Source of the DNA: Anthoceros angustus | Taxonomy: Eukaryota; Streptophyta; Anthocerotopsida; Anthocerotales; Anthocerotaceae | Length of the DNA stretch: 64,000 nt | Reading direction: 5' to 3' | Assembly: GCA_010909165.1 (NCBI GenBank) | Contig: MU008179.1 | Span: 62,001-126,000 of the forward strand | Shown: positions 1 to 10,600 of the stretch, piece by piece | Numbering within the stretch: position 1 is the stretch's first letter | Layout of the letters: each line of letters starts with the position of its first letter | Made by a program: the position numbers and the translations under genes | Notes under the pieces: generated by a model | Told to the model about the DNA's origin: nothing | Databases searched by the model: none | Seen by the model: the letters and a program-made list of their open reading frames with translations, nothing else

Positions 1-286
1 CGACATCATCCGACAAGTGAAAACCTTGGTACCACATCCGGATGTGAACTCGCCTTGCCAGCAGCGATGTTCTCGCATGGCTGAACTCAGGTCGTGGCCT
101 GAAATGGCTGGAATTCTGGACTTGAAGGAGTAGGAACGCACCTTTGGAAGGCTCTGTGTCCATGTGGGTATGCCAATTTGCTTGGGAGAGCCTGGAAAAG
201 CCGCTCACCAGTTGCAGCTGCGCTCGCCTGTCCCGAGGCCGTAGCCTGTACAGGGCCGGACGCCGGAACGGGACGGACGGTGAGCC

Positions 287-327
287 GAGCTGAGCTGAGC
301 TGAGCTGAGCTGAGCTGAGCTGAGCTG
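287..327. repeat. (GAGCT)n microsatellite
   Basis: About eight perfect copies of the pentamer GAGCT. The tract lies inside repeat R1 and is absent from the equivalent place in R2 (around 6400), so it expanded after the copies separated or was lost from R2. Confidence 0.95.
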
Positions 328-516
328 GCTTGGTGTAGTAAACAAACCACGTCAGTGGCTGGCCGGGGATGAGCAGGAATCTTGTGCACATGCTGAGGGG
401 AAGCCTACTGCGTTACGCTGAGGCGAAGCAACTGGTGCGTTACGGTCAGGGCTCGGAATATCCGTGGCATCAGTTGCCCGTTGCAGATGGCCCTACCTGC
501 TGGCGCCTGTTCCCTA

Positions 517-580
517 GCCCGTCCCAGCCCGTCCCAGCCCGTCCCAGCCCGTCCCAGCTCCTCCCAGCCCGTCCCGTCCC
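517..580. repeat. 10-bp minisatellite (GCCCGTCCCA)n
   Basis: Roughly six head-to-tail copies of a GC-rich decamer, the last ones degenerate. The R2 copy holds only a vague relic of it near 6600-6640. Confidence 0.9.
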
Positions 581-920
581 GTTACGCCCCTGCCACGTCT
601 CTGGTCCCGGCCGTGGTCCCTTCCCCCTCTTGCCTGTCTCGCCGGTCTACTGCAAGGCAGTGTCGTTCTGGCAGGCGGACAATCATGCGGTAGGTTTAAG
701 GGCCCCAGTGTCTCGGTCCGGACAGGCTGGGTCCCTCCTCGAACCGCGTCCACCCCACAGTGGGTCGCAGTACCGTAAAACTGCGTCATTGGATTCCCGC
801 GGCCTGCTGCCCGCTGCCCGCTGCCCGAACGTTCTGCGCGCAGAAGTTGCTTCAACCGGGTGGGGTGGGGCGAGATATTTTCCCCGCATAGGGACGGGAC
901 ATTCCGGGGCTAATCCAAGA

Positions 921-1414
921 AAAAGGCCGTGGTGTAAAGCAGAGAACCGGTATACATACATACGTAATTGCCTTGATGCCCCTGTGTTTTTCTTCTAGGG
1001 TAGATATTTACTCAATGAGTAAATACCTTGTAACTGAATTCCCGTGCAATGAGTTGTGAATTAATGTACATAGATTTGAGCTTTTTATAGTAAGGATGTT
1101 TAAACACCTTTGATAAAAATGAGGTTTCAAAATTAATTTCAGTTGTAACGGCTTGATAATGACATGTGATAGAAGGACCTACTTAGCAGGTCCCAGACTT
1201 TATTGATTAGCGAGGATGGAATGGATGTGCACGTGTAATGGACCATTGATAACATCAAGGCATTTCCAAAGCCGTGCAAGCTTCTACTGACTCTTTTCCA
1301 GCCCCCGTTTTCACTGTTTTCGGAAGCCGTGCAAGCTTTCATGGATTCTCTTTCAACCCCGGATTCCACGAACTCTTTTTGTACTTTGTGTGCGTGTATG
1401 CAACATGTACCCGA
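921..1414. other. Unassigned AT-richer spacer
   Basis: No coding region, RNA gene or repeat stands out here. There is a short internal duplication of AGCCGTGCAAGCTT, at about 1270 and 1324. Open frames are short and lack codon-like composition. Confidence 0.5.
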
Positions 1415-1550
1415 CAAACTTGACAATTATCAAGGTTGTATTGGGTGTGCAATATATATGTACCCCACAACTTGACAATTATCAAGGTTGTATTGGGTGT
1501 GCAATATGTACAGTACCCAACAACCTGACAATTACAAGGTTGTAGTGGGC
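1415..1550. repeat. Tandem repeat, ~60-bp unit, about 2.5 copies
   Basis: The unit contains ACTTGACAATTATCAAGGTT followed by GTATTGGGTGTGCAATATRT. It begins near 1418 and 1473, with a degenerate third unit at about 1522. Confidence 0.85.
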
Positions 1551-1617
1551 AACTGCACACGACTTGCACTTTGCAAAAACAACCTCATCTTCCATCCCGA
1601 ATTTTACCGTCGGCTTA

Positions 1618-1678
1618 ACATACTTACATACGTACATGAGCCAACCGTACGTTGGCCCATGTACGTATGTAAGTATGT
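1618..1678. repeat. 61-bp palindrome with perfect 21-bp arms
   Basis: The left arm at 1618-1638 (ACATACTTACATACGTACAT plus G) is the exact reverse complement of 1658-1678. The central 19 bases also pair (GCCAAC against the GTTGGC side), leaving a loop of a few bases. It could extrude as a cruciform or fold as a foldback RNA. It may be a miniature foldback element, but no flanking target duplication was found. Confidence 0.9.
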
Positions 1679-1929
1679 ACAGACAAAAAGAATGGACTTT
1701 TAAGTCCGTGCACTTCCCAGACAATTTGACCAAATTCGCTTGGCTTGCATCTAGGTTAACTTCAACCAGGTTGTTTGTGTTGTGTAAACACAAAAAGGGG
1801 TTTGTCGATGGTATTTCCGACAGCAATAAATTAACCTATCTAATAATACTTTCGTCAGCATGTGGCCCTAGCCAGAACATATCCGTAACTGCGACTTTTA
1901 GCGCTAGAAAAGTCTTCTTGCGCAAGTAC

Positions 1930-2560
1930 GCCAAGCACGTACATAGCTAGGAAGGACATATGTTTCCGTAACTTGGACAATGACCGTCTCTAGAGTCAAC
2001 TCAAAAGTCTTCTTTGGAGAGTACGGCAAGCACGTAGCTAGCAAGGACATATGTTTCCGTAACTTGGACAATACGGCAAGCATGTAGCTAGCAAGGACAT
2101 ATGTTTCCGTAACTTGGACAATATGGCAAGCATGTAGCTAGCAAGGACATATATTTCCGTAACTTGGACAATGACCGTATGTAGAGTCAACTCAAAAGTC
2201 TTCTTTGGAGAGTACGGCAAGCACGTAGCTAGCAAGGACATATGCTTCCGTAACTTGGACAATCACCATATGTAGAGTCAACTCAAAAGTCTTCTTTGGA
2301 GAGTACAACAAGCACGTAGCTAGCAAGGACATATGTTTCCGTAACTTGAACAATACGGCAAGCACGTAGCTAGCAAGGACATATGTTTCCGTAACTTGAA
2401 CAATACGGCAAGCACGTAGCTAGCAAGGACATATGTTTCCGTAACTCCGACAGTACAACAAGCACGTAGCTAGCAAGGACATATGTTTCCGTAACTCCGA
2501 CAGTACAACAAGCACGTAGCTAGCAAGGACATATGTTTCCGTAACTTGGAGTAGAGTCAA
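1930..2560. repeat. ~50-bp minisatellite, about 10 units
   Basis: Each unit carries GTAGCTAGCAAGGACATATG followed by TTTCCGTAACTTGGACAAT. Units repeat every 50 bp (about 2034, 2084, 2134 and 2318-2520). Longer ~92-bp units occur where a GAGTCAACTCAAAAGTCTTC insert is included (about 1990, 2190 and 2280). This is a higher-order mixture of two unit types. Confidence 0.92.
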
Positions 2561-2644
2561 CCGATCCACCGAACGTCTATAGAGTTATGTGATCTGTTCA
2601 TTTGTTGAGCATCCGCTAAGTAGTCATGTTATGTAGTCCGCAAT

Positions 2645-2830
2645 GTTGACCATGCCCAAAGTCATATGCAATCTACAACTATTCATAAAGTCATGCGGAA
2701 CCCGCAGTCATATGCAATCTACAACTGTTCTTAAAGTCATGCAGAACCCAAAGTCATATGCAGTCTACAACTGTTCATAAAGTCATGTGGAACCGTTCAC
2801 AGAGTATACGCAAGTGTTTTGTAAAGTCAT
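2645..2830. repeat. Tandem repeat, ~55-bp unit, 3-4 copies
   Basis: Units carry AAAGTCATATGCAATCTACA followed by ACTGTTCATAAAGTCATGYG. It directly abuts the next array, so 1.9-3.4 kb is almost wholly tandem repeats of unrelated units. Confidence 0.88.
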
Positions 2831-2844
2831 GTGCAACAGTTTCG

Positions 2845-3360
2845 TTTCCGTTATCCGTTATTGTGGTGTACTTCCTGGTCATGTGACAGTTTGAGCAGTT
2901 GTCTGTCCCAGGAGTCCCGTAAAATCATGTACAACGGTATTCCGTTATTCTGGTTTACTTCTTGGTCATGTGATAGTTTGAGCAATTGTCCCTGGCGTCA
3001 ACTGGTTTTCCGTTATCTGTTGTTGTGGGGTACTTCTTGGTCATGTGACAATTTGAGTAGCTGTCCCAAAATTCCCGTAAAATCATGTGCTACGGTTTTC
3101 CGGTTTACTTCCTGGTCACGTGACAATTTGAGCAGTTGTCCCTCGAGTCACGTGCAATGGTTTTCCATTCTGTTATTCTAGTTTACTTCATGATCGCGTG
3201 ACAAACTTTGAACGACTGTGTGTAGAGATGGTTTTCCTTTGGGTTATCTTGGTCTACTTCCTAATCATGTTATTTGAACAATTATACATAGATATGTTTT
3301 TCTTTTCCGTTATTTTGGTTTACTTCTTAATCATATGCGCATGTGATAAAGTTTGAGCAA
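2845..3360. repeat. Tandem repeat, ~85-bp unit, about 6 degenerate copies
   Basis: Units carry TTCCGTTATT then GGTTTACTTCYTGGTCATGT then GACAGTTTGAGCARTTGTCC. They decay progressively to the right, so the last copies near 3240-3360 are barely recognisable. A 116-codon frame runs through part of it, with repeated WFTSWSCDSLS peptides. I take that as repeat-driven rather than a gene. Confidence 0.85.
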
Positions 3361-4048
3361 CCATTCTACCTATTAAGTTTTTATCTATTATATTATAAAA
3401 TTATTTTCTGATTTCTTGTTTTTATAAAAGAACATTGCGAGCTGATGCTGAGATGCTTGGGAAGCGCTTTGGCGTATGTAAACATGTGTAGAAAGAAATG
3501 GAAGAGAAAAGAAGAGAAAAAAGAGGCAACTTGGCAATGGGGTTAGCCCTGACCCCGATCTTAGATGACAGGCTACGCCCGGGGTAGGCCGCAGTCTCTC
3601 TCTTCCCTCAAGGGAAGCGGGTTGCCGAGAGAGAGGAAGGAACGGGAGAGCTGGTGGGAGAGACGGCACGGACACACACACACCTCTGCGAGCGGAGGGG
3701 AGCTCGGGCGCACAGGAGGCGCTGCTACCGCGCTAGCTGCGCCACTGCATTCCGTTTTCAGGCGCTACCGACGAGTATCTTCGTGTTTGCAGGTGCCTTG
3801 ATTGCAACCCCAGCTTCTTCTGCGCCTTCGAATTTGCCCTGCTAGTTATGTGTTGCACACTCTTCCAACTTTGCTGAGCGCTGGCGCTTGCGATCCTGCT
3901 GCTGTTTGTGGTGTGAGTTCCAAGGATGTTAATTGTGTAGGGTCTGACTTAGCTGTGTTTGCGCGAGATCGACCTCTCGGTATACGTAGCGTGCTCATGA
4001 CCTCGGCTTGTTTGTAGGCTAGGTAATAGCCTGCAAAGGGAGAAGGAT
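3361..4048 (+). promoter_or_regulatory. Probable promoter and 5' leader of the 4049 gene
   Basis: An AT-rich tract with TATTATATTATAAAATTA (about 3388-3405) is followed by a sharp change to GC-rich sequence and then the ATG at 4049. The AT-rich block is a plausible core promoter and the GC-rich part a plausible leader. The transcription start cannot be seen directly. No conserved element beyond the TATA-like tract was recognised. Confidence 0.35.
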
Positions 4049-5091
4049 ATGGCGGAGAAGGATGAATCCTACCGAAAATCTGTACGACGACCACGTGCAC
4101 GCGACAGGCATCCTCTTCTAGCCGTGCAACTGCCTTTGCAACCGCCATCTCCACAACAACCAGTGAGCGACGGCGCAGTGCTGCAGCCAGAAGACAGGGA
4201 GGGCGAGGTAACGTCGGCTCTGCTAAATCTGATGCGGCAGCACCAACAAGGACCCTCGCGGCTGCAGCTGCGGCTCATGGCCGAGCCTGATAATGCAATG
4301 GGCGTTCATGAGATCACCGCTCAGTGGCGTACCTGGGCTCGCTCTGAGAAGCGATCAAGGATTCGGGTCGGGCACCCCGACGGGATGGAGCCGGTATACC
4401 GTGCACACTTTCGTGATGTCCTGCCGCCTGACGAAGCCGTGGCGTTTTTCAGGAGGTTGAGCCTGGCAGAGGTAAAGGCTACCGTTTCCCTTGGCTACCC
4501 GGTGGACTCCACCAGCGGTACCGGTACCGCGGCTGGCCGCCCCTTTGTATCCCCGCGAGCTGATCATTTGATTACTGCTTTTACGTGTTGCACCACAGGC
4601 TCCTGCTCCTGCTGGGGGTCCGGCCCCGGACGCCCCGCTCATGACCGCTCAGGGAGGCTCTGGTGAGCCTCGAGGAGCGCAGGAAGGCTCTGATGAGCCT
4701 CGAGGAGCGCAGGGAGGCTCTGATGAGCCTCGAGGAGCGCAGGGAGGCTCTGATGAGCCTCGAGGAGCGCAGGGCAGCTTTGCTTCGCCTTCTTCTGGAG
4801 GTACGTACCTAGCTTGTTTCCATTTCTGGGCCAGCTATGAGCTTGCTTCCATGGCTTGGTATGGGTGCTGGCAGCTGCAATATGTTTTCAACGATGTATG
4901 ATGCATATGCATCATGTATGATCCCTGCGTTGAAACTGTTTAAGATCATCTTTGCGTGGATCCGGTGGCTGGTTATTTGTGAGATTGGCATGAATGGCTG
5001 CACAGTCTGCAGGCTCCAAGGGATGGTTCTGGATTTCCTTTGCTCTAATCATGATCCGTGGGTCTCCCTCCCGCATGCAGGCCCGCGTTAG
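4049..5091 (+). CDS. Small three-exon gene, unknown function, decapeptide repeat
   Basis: Proposed exons are 4049-4471, 4599-4800 and 5081-5091. The junctions are GAG|GTAAAG, CACCACAG|GC, GGAG|GTACGT and GCATGCAG|GC, and phases match (0, then 1), giving 211 residues. Exon 1 encodes a basic N-terminus (RRPRARDR, about residues 14-21) and a mixed alpha-rich segment ending FFRRLSLAE. Exon 2 encodes an Ala/Pro/Gly linker and about four copies of GGSDEPRGAQ. I do not recognise a family. A second acceptor at 5100 (GACTGCAG|CT) would instead give a longer ending with a stop at 5220-5222, for about 248 residues. The ATG at 4049 is the first in frame and follows a GC-rich leader. The low-complexity acidic/basic repeat suggests a disordered tail. 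Repeats bound it on both sides. The splice sites and frame agreement support a real gene; the exact 3' end is uncertain. Confidence 0.55.
4650..4785 (+). repeat. 30-bp coding tandem repeat (GGSDEPRGAQ)n
   Basis: About four and a half copies of a 30-bp unit keep the reading frame of exon 2 of the 4049 gene. The units are nearly identical: the first codes GGSGEPRGAQ, the second begins EGSDEP and the rest are identical. Because the unit is a multiple of three, copy-number change would alter protein length without a frameshift. Confidence 0.9.
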
Positions 5092-5222
5092 GGACTGCAG
5101 CTTTTCCGAATGCGCAATTCGACTTTTGGTCTGTAACCTCGTCTAGGTGCAAGAGTTCCCAGCCATGGAAAAACTTCCGGGCCCGGGCTAGCTGGAACGG
5201 TCGACAGGTTCCAGTTCCATAA

Positions 5223-6044
5223 ATTTGGACCTTTTTTTTTGGAGCTCAGACTCGTGTTTCGCATCGCACATGTAAATGTGGGATTACGCATAACATTGCA
5301 CGACTGGCGTCTGCTCATGAGAGCTCTTAAGCGCGGACAATCATGAAGTCCTTTTGGAATAGATCAAGTTGCAAGCGCCTGGGTCGTAGAGTGTGTGCTT
5401 TTTCTTGATCGATACGTAGTGTCATGTGCCTGCAGTGATGTCAGGCTGTGGGGCAGGAGTGCGCTGGCAACGAACTCTCCAAACAGCGAGGAGGAGTGCC
5501 AGTTTGCGTGGGGAGGTCGAGCCTGGGAAAGCCGGTGCTAAGCGCAGCTATCGGCCGTAATGATCTGCTATTTGACATATTGATCGGCCGCTGCTCAAGT
5601 CCACCAGCTACGGCAGGGCAGGGCAGGGGGGGCAAGCGACGGGCCTGCTCTGATTCAGCTCTTGCCCAGGGTCATGCACGCAATTCGACCAGGCCGGACC
5701 TCTTGGGCAGAGAGTAATGCACGGTAGACAGAGCCTTCAAGCTCATCCTTTCCTCAAACTCCACACTTGAGCGGTGGCCAAGCGCTAGAAACTATGTACG
5801 AGTTTTAATGAATGCGGCTGTCCCCTGCCAGAGAGCCACCTGCCCCTTGCCTCTTAAAGCGGTGTACAGCACTGAGCAGCGCGGAGTTCTGCCCATAGCC
5901 ACTCGTCTTGTCGTTTTAAATTAAGCAGCTCTGAGATGTGACTGCTCTTGCACCCGCTCAAGGGCGTGATTAATTCTATTCTTATGTGGGAGCCCGGACG
6001 CGGGAATCAACCTCTTTCTGCTCAGCATCGCTTGATTCCTTCCC
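5223..6044. other. Unassigned intergenic DNA
   Basis: No gene with supporting splice sites or a recognisable protein was found. At 5440-5660 there are scraps resembling the dispersed repeat (GAGCCTGGGAAAGCCGGTGC, compared with the GAGCCTGG-AAAGCCGCTCACC tract of R1 and R2), suggesting a third, fragmentary copy. Short frames here look random. Confidence 0.45.
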
Positions 6045-6960
6045 AACTTCATCCGACAAGCGAAAACCTCGGAACCCATCCGGATCTGAACTCGCATTGC
6101 CGGCAGCAATGTTGCCACATGCCTGAAGTCAAGGACGAGGCCTGAAATTCGGGACTTGAAGGAGTGGGAACGCACCTTGGGGAGGTTCTCTATCCATGTA
6201 GCTAGGTACGTACATACATACATGAATACATACATACATACATACATACAGATGCGGTAGGCCAAGGCCAGTTTGCATGCGAGAGCCTGGGAGAGCCGCT
6301 CACCAGCCAGTTTCGTGGGAGACCCTGGGAAAGGAAAGCCGCTCACCAGTTGCAGCTGCGCTCGTCTGTCCCGAGGCCAGCACAGGGGCGGGACGGACAG
6401 TAATGCGCGACCTGGCTCGCTGTAGTAAACAAACCACCTCGGAGGCTGGCCGAGGATGAACTGGAATCTGGTGCACATGCGGAGGGGAAGCCTACTGCGT
6501 TACGCTGAGGGAGCCAAGGCTAGGAATATGCGTTGCATCATTGCTGATGCCCTCACGGTCCCGTGCCGTTGAACATGGCCGAAATCCTTTTCGTGCCTGT
6601 TCCCCAGGCCGTCGTCCCCTCCCGTCCCCGCCCGTCCCGTTCTGGGCCTGCCCCGTCGCTGGTCCCGGCCCAGGAGGCAGATGACGCAGTTTCCCGGTAC
6701 TGCGCCATAATCATGCGGTAGGTGTTAAGCGCCACAGTGTCCCGGTCCGGACAGGCGGGGCCCTTCCTTCAACCGCGTCTACTCCACAGTAGAATGCAGT
6801 ACCGGGAAACTGAGTCATTGGCCTGCCCGCTGCCCGCTGCCCGTCGCTCGTTGCCCGTTGCCCGAACGTACCCAGAGCACCCAGGCTGCTTCAAGCGCGT
6901 GGAGTGGGGTGGCATCTTTTTCGCGCAGGGGCATTGGACATCCCGGGATGAGCTTAACCG
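6045..6960. repeat. Dispersed ~0.9-kb repeat, right copy (R2)
   Basis: Partner of 1-920 in direct orientation. It differs by an inserted (CATA)n microsatellite near 6210-6252 and by a duplicated GAGAGCCTGGGAGAGCCGCT-like tract near 6285-6350. It ends just before the leader of the AP2-like gene, so it may contribute to that gene's promoter. Confidence 0.7.
6208..6252. repeat. (CATA)n microsatellite
   Basis: An interrupted ACATACATAC run inside R2, with a GAATA break in the middle. It is absent from R1. Confidence 0.93.
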
Positions 6961-6985
6961 GCTGGTTAGAACCCGTAAAAAGAAT

Positions 6986-6994
6986 TAGGGTTTG
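6986..6994. promoter_or_regulatory. Telo-box-like motif (TTAGGGTTT)
   Basis: The 9-bp motif, AAACCCTAA on the other strand, sits about 700 bp upstream of the AP2-like start codon and just before the presumed leader. Telo-boxes are known in plant 5' regions, where they bind Myb-type and chromatin factors. A single 9-mer is weak evidence; a second copy lies at 63940-63948 away from any called gene. Confidence 0.35.
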
Positions 6995-7017
6995 AACTTA
7001 GGGCGCGGGAGAGGAGG

Positions 7018-7699
7018 ATGGTCAAACTCGTTCAAAAGCAATGGCAACGGAAGAGCGGCACCACTAAATGTGACGTGAGGCTTAGTGTGGCGTTTTACCG
7101 CGGGATCAATTTCGTACCCGTTTTCTCCCCTAGCGCCCCTCTCCTCAAGCCTCTCTCCTCTCTCCTCTCTCCTCTCTCCTCTCTGTTGGCGGCTCCCTCC
7201 TCTTTTGTCTCCTCCTTCCCTATTCCCCGTCATTCTGAAGCTCTGCCACTGAGCTCCCCCGAGTTCAGGGGCCTTGAGCTCCTGCATCGCCGGCCTGCAA
7301 CGCACTGCTCCAAGCTTCCACAGCCTGCTCCAAGCTTGCTCGACCACCAGGCATTCCCTCGGCCAGCTGTGCTCTGCAGCGGTAAGCAATTGGACTACAT
7401 ACCTAGCTGGTAAAACAAGGTCCTGAAGTTCTTCTCCCAGCCTGCTGTGTCCAGCTATAGCAAGCAGCTAATTACTCCCTTCGTTTCATCGCTTGCTTCA
7501 GGCTTCTCCCACTCCCGTGGAAGCGCTCCAGCATTCCGGATCTGTTCGCGCTCGCTTGGGAGCGTCAGGTAGCCTCGCATTCCGTGCTTTTCCTGCTGGG
7601 AGCTCGTGAGTGAAGTTATCAGGGGAAGGAGGCTTGAGCGATTGCCTTTGCTAACAGTATTGTTGGGCTGACTGCAGCTCCCGATATCCGCACGGGAAG
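7018..7699 (+). promoter_or_regulatory. Probable 5' leader with leader intron of the AP2-like gene
   Basis: A pyrimidine-rich leader containing (CTCTCCT)n at 7141-7196 ends in GCAGCG|GTAAGC (donor at 7382). A strong acceptor, GACTGCAG|C, closes at 7677, 22 bp before the ATG at 7700. An intron at 7382-7677 would join leader to start codon. CT-rich leaders and leader introns are common in plant genes. A 131-codon frame at 7018-7413 would run into this donor and is not supported as coding. Confidence 0.45.
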
Positions 7700-10600
7700 A
7701 TGGCTCGAATCAGGAAGCCGCGGTCGGCAGTGAGACCCCCGGGAGCGGTGGTGCTTCCTTTGGTTCAAGCTGGTCTTGTTGCGGTTGCTCGACCCCGGCT
7801 CCATACCGCGGTGGACCTGAATCTGCAACCGGACGAAAACGATCGCCGCATTGCCGCATGGGAAGCTCGACAGAGGCGTGGAGTGGCCATCATGCGCGCC
7901 CGACCTTGGGGCCGCCTTCGAATCTGGAGGCCAAGGAAACATCACCCAGGTATGCGTAAAACAAAAGCACTTCCCCTGCAACCTCGCGTTCCTTTGCGTG
8001 ACATGAAGAAAGGTCGGGCGCGAGGTCGTTCTCGCCTTTTGCTGCGCCAGCTTCCCTCGGCGCCGGCGCCGGCGCCCGAGCCTGTGCCTGTGCCTGTGCC
8101 GGTGCCTCTCGTACCCCTCCCTCCGCTTCCCCCGCCTGTGGTCGTTCCGCCCAAACGCAGAAAGCTGCGCGCGCCAGCAGCACATCCCCATCCGCTTCCT
8201 CCCACTCCACTCCTTCCTCCACCGCCATCCCTCCCTGCCGAGCCCGCTCCACCCACATCTGGGGCGCTTCGCTTACCACGGGCTCACGTCGGGGCGGATC
8301 CCCAGCCTCCAGCTTCTGCTTCAGGTAATTCCTGCAATGTCTGCTTCCTCCTGCGCAGTTCAAGCCGATTCTGGATTTGCATTGCCCTGTAAAGGCCTGC
8401 TGATGATTTTGATCGTTTGCCCAACCTGCGCGCAGTGAGGAGAAAAGGTTCTCGTGCCCCGGTACTCGGCCGAACCAGACCCGGACCTCCTGCAACGACA
8501 GCTCCAAAGCCCCTTGGAGAAGGATCACCAGCAGCCGCTGGCAGCACGCGGAAGCGTACGCACAATGCCATTGGGAAGGTTTGTGGACTCACCTGCTGAT
8601 TTGGTGATTTGCAGCACACCTTACCTTGCTTCTAACAATCCGTCGTGAAATGGCCTAACTTCATGACCATGCACTTCACAACTGTGCAGCTTTCTTCATG
8701 ACTGCTGTCTTAAGCTTAAAATAAAATAATGCTTGTTTTGACGTCTCAGACTTCAGCATGACTCAGTTCAGGTTCGTCCAATCTTGATTGATAACTTGTG
8801 CAGGCGGCAAAAGCGAACGATGAGGCTTCGTCCTCATCACGGCCCATTCATATACACGGGCGAGCTATGCCGTCCTGTGAAGATGACACTGCGCTGATAT
8901 GGGCAAATAAGCGGACCCGATCTGGGTCCCGCCGACCGAGGAGAACTCCGTGTGAATCATATGCCACACGTCCAGTGCCCACGTCCAGATCCTCAGTTGG
9001 AGGGGTGGGGATCCAGCGATATCCCATCAGAGAAGTCAACTTGAACGACCCACGGGTATGTAACCAGATTCAATTAAGACTTTCCAGCCGGAGTTCTTCA
9101 ATTCAATGCATATTGTATAGCCCAGTCCTGTTCGCGAGACCGTGATGGATTTGTATGCACGTGAGCATCATTAAGCTTGCTGCATTGTCTGCTCTGTGCC
9201 CACTGCACGGAAATCTTGCAGTTCCCATATCCACGTTCTTATATGTGCTGGTCAACGATGTCTGTAGGATCCAAGCTCGTCTACAGGGCCTAACGTTATG
9301 GAACAAGATCAGGAAAGTTCATCCTCGAATGTAAGTCTATCCTCCGCTCTTCTCAAGCTTGTGCATCCCTGTCGGTGCATGTAGACTTGAGGTATCTTGG
9401 GATACTCTGTCGTGGAAACGATGAGTTTCTGTACATGTCGTGACCCTGTAGCTGTAAGACGTTTGTCAATTATGACCTTCTTGTTTCCTCGAGGTTCACG
9501 ATCATGGCAAGCTTTCAGAATTCGTCATTAATTCTTGGGTGGGAAGTATAGTTATGTATGCAGATTTTAATATGCGTGTATTGTGTGCTTTGCAGATAAT
9601 CTATGTCGATGTCGTGGTGTCACAAGCAGCTCACCCGGAAGCCGATGATATCCGGTCTGTGCCTGATGCGCCTCCAGCCACGTTTGTCCAAGTGCCTCTC
9701 TGCACGAGTACCAGCGCATGCCGAGGCAAAGGTGGACGATCTAAGTGGGACAGGCTCCCGGCTGGCCTGTTCAACGGCCTGCCAGGAACGACGCTGGCAG
9801 CAGCGGAGAAGACAGGAAATCTGTCTTTCTACCTAAGGTATGCCATTAGGGAGAGAACCTGGTTGCAAGACAACCAGCTAGCCCTTACCAAAGGCAAATG
9901 CTGCCCACCAAAGGACTCGCAACTCAAGTCAAGGAAGCTGGTATCTCGGAAGTCACAATTTCAGGGAGTGAATTGCTACAGACGCACCAAGAGATGGGAG
10001 GCACACATATGGTATGCAAACTACATGCTACCCTTCAAGCATGGGTTCCGACTTCCCATTGTTTTGCGCAAATCTGAACTTGTACATTGCATGGGGTATA
10101 ACTTTGAACCTTTTTGTTCTCTTTTGATACTTTTTAGGGAAACACCCAAGAAGCTAAATGGAAAACAGCAATATCTTGGTAGGCTTTCGTGCCTTCATTT
10201 ATAAGCCAGTTCTAACGCGTTACAACATTCATAGAATATCATGTTATATTATATAATTTTTAATTTTTATATTAAAATTTTATTTTTATATTATATTATA
10301 ATACAAATATTATTTTTAATATATACATAAAATATAATATTAAATAGATAGTCTCGAGTATACAACATCCCGAAAGTTTGACATGTTGTAGGACATGATA
10401 ATTCTAATACTTCATTAGTATACAATGTGTATGTTTCATTCAGGTTCATGTTACAACGAGCTAGAAGCTGCAAGGTACGTACTGGATTGAATATGATCCA
10501 TATGGTTTAAAAGACTCAGTACTTATGTATAGATGATACAAAATATTATTTCAAGTATGCATTCTGATTTGAATTTGTTCTAGATCAATGAGTTGTAGTC

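Larger units (their letters stand above)
1..920. repeat. Dispersed ~0.9-kb repeat, left copy (R1)
   Basis: This stretch aligns along its length with 6045-6960 in the same orientation. Shared anchors include TCCGACAAG near 10 and 6052, GTAGTAAACAAACCAC near 333 and 6422, and AAGCCTACTGCGTTACGCTG near 402 and 6489. The copies are diverged by substitutions and indels. The left copy is cut by the window edge. The two copies flank the small gene at 4049-5091, but no polyprotein, primer-binding site or polypurine tract is visible between them. They could be solo LTR-like or non-autonomous elements, or a segmental duplication. Reading frames inside are not conserved between the copies, so I do not call them coding. 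Confidence 0.7.

Noticed and set aside
1930-3360. CRISPR-like array
   Set aside because: Units are contiguous tandem repeats without unique spacers, and the genome is eukaryotic.
1-6960. R1/R2 as the LTRs of a retrotransposon enclosing the 4049 gene
   Set aside because: No reverse transcriptase, integrase, primer-binding site or polypurine tract is visible between them, and the copies are too diverged and ragged at the ends to define LTR boundaries. Kept only as a dispersed repeat.
7950-8050. An intron inside exon 1 (donor CAG|GTATGC at 7950, acceptor near 8050)
   Set aside because: Splicing there would shift the frame away from the one that joins exon 2. Reading straight through keeps phase and includes the NLS.
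7619-8528. Minus-strand frames of 104-212 codons opposite exon 1 of the AP2-like gene
   Set aside because: They are Gly/Ala/Arg-rich shadows of the proline-rich plus-strand exon. The plus frame fits thirteen consistent splice joins.
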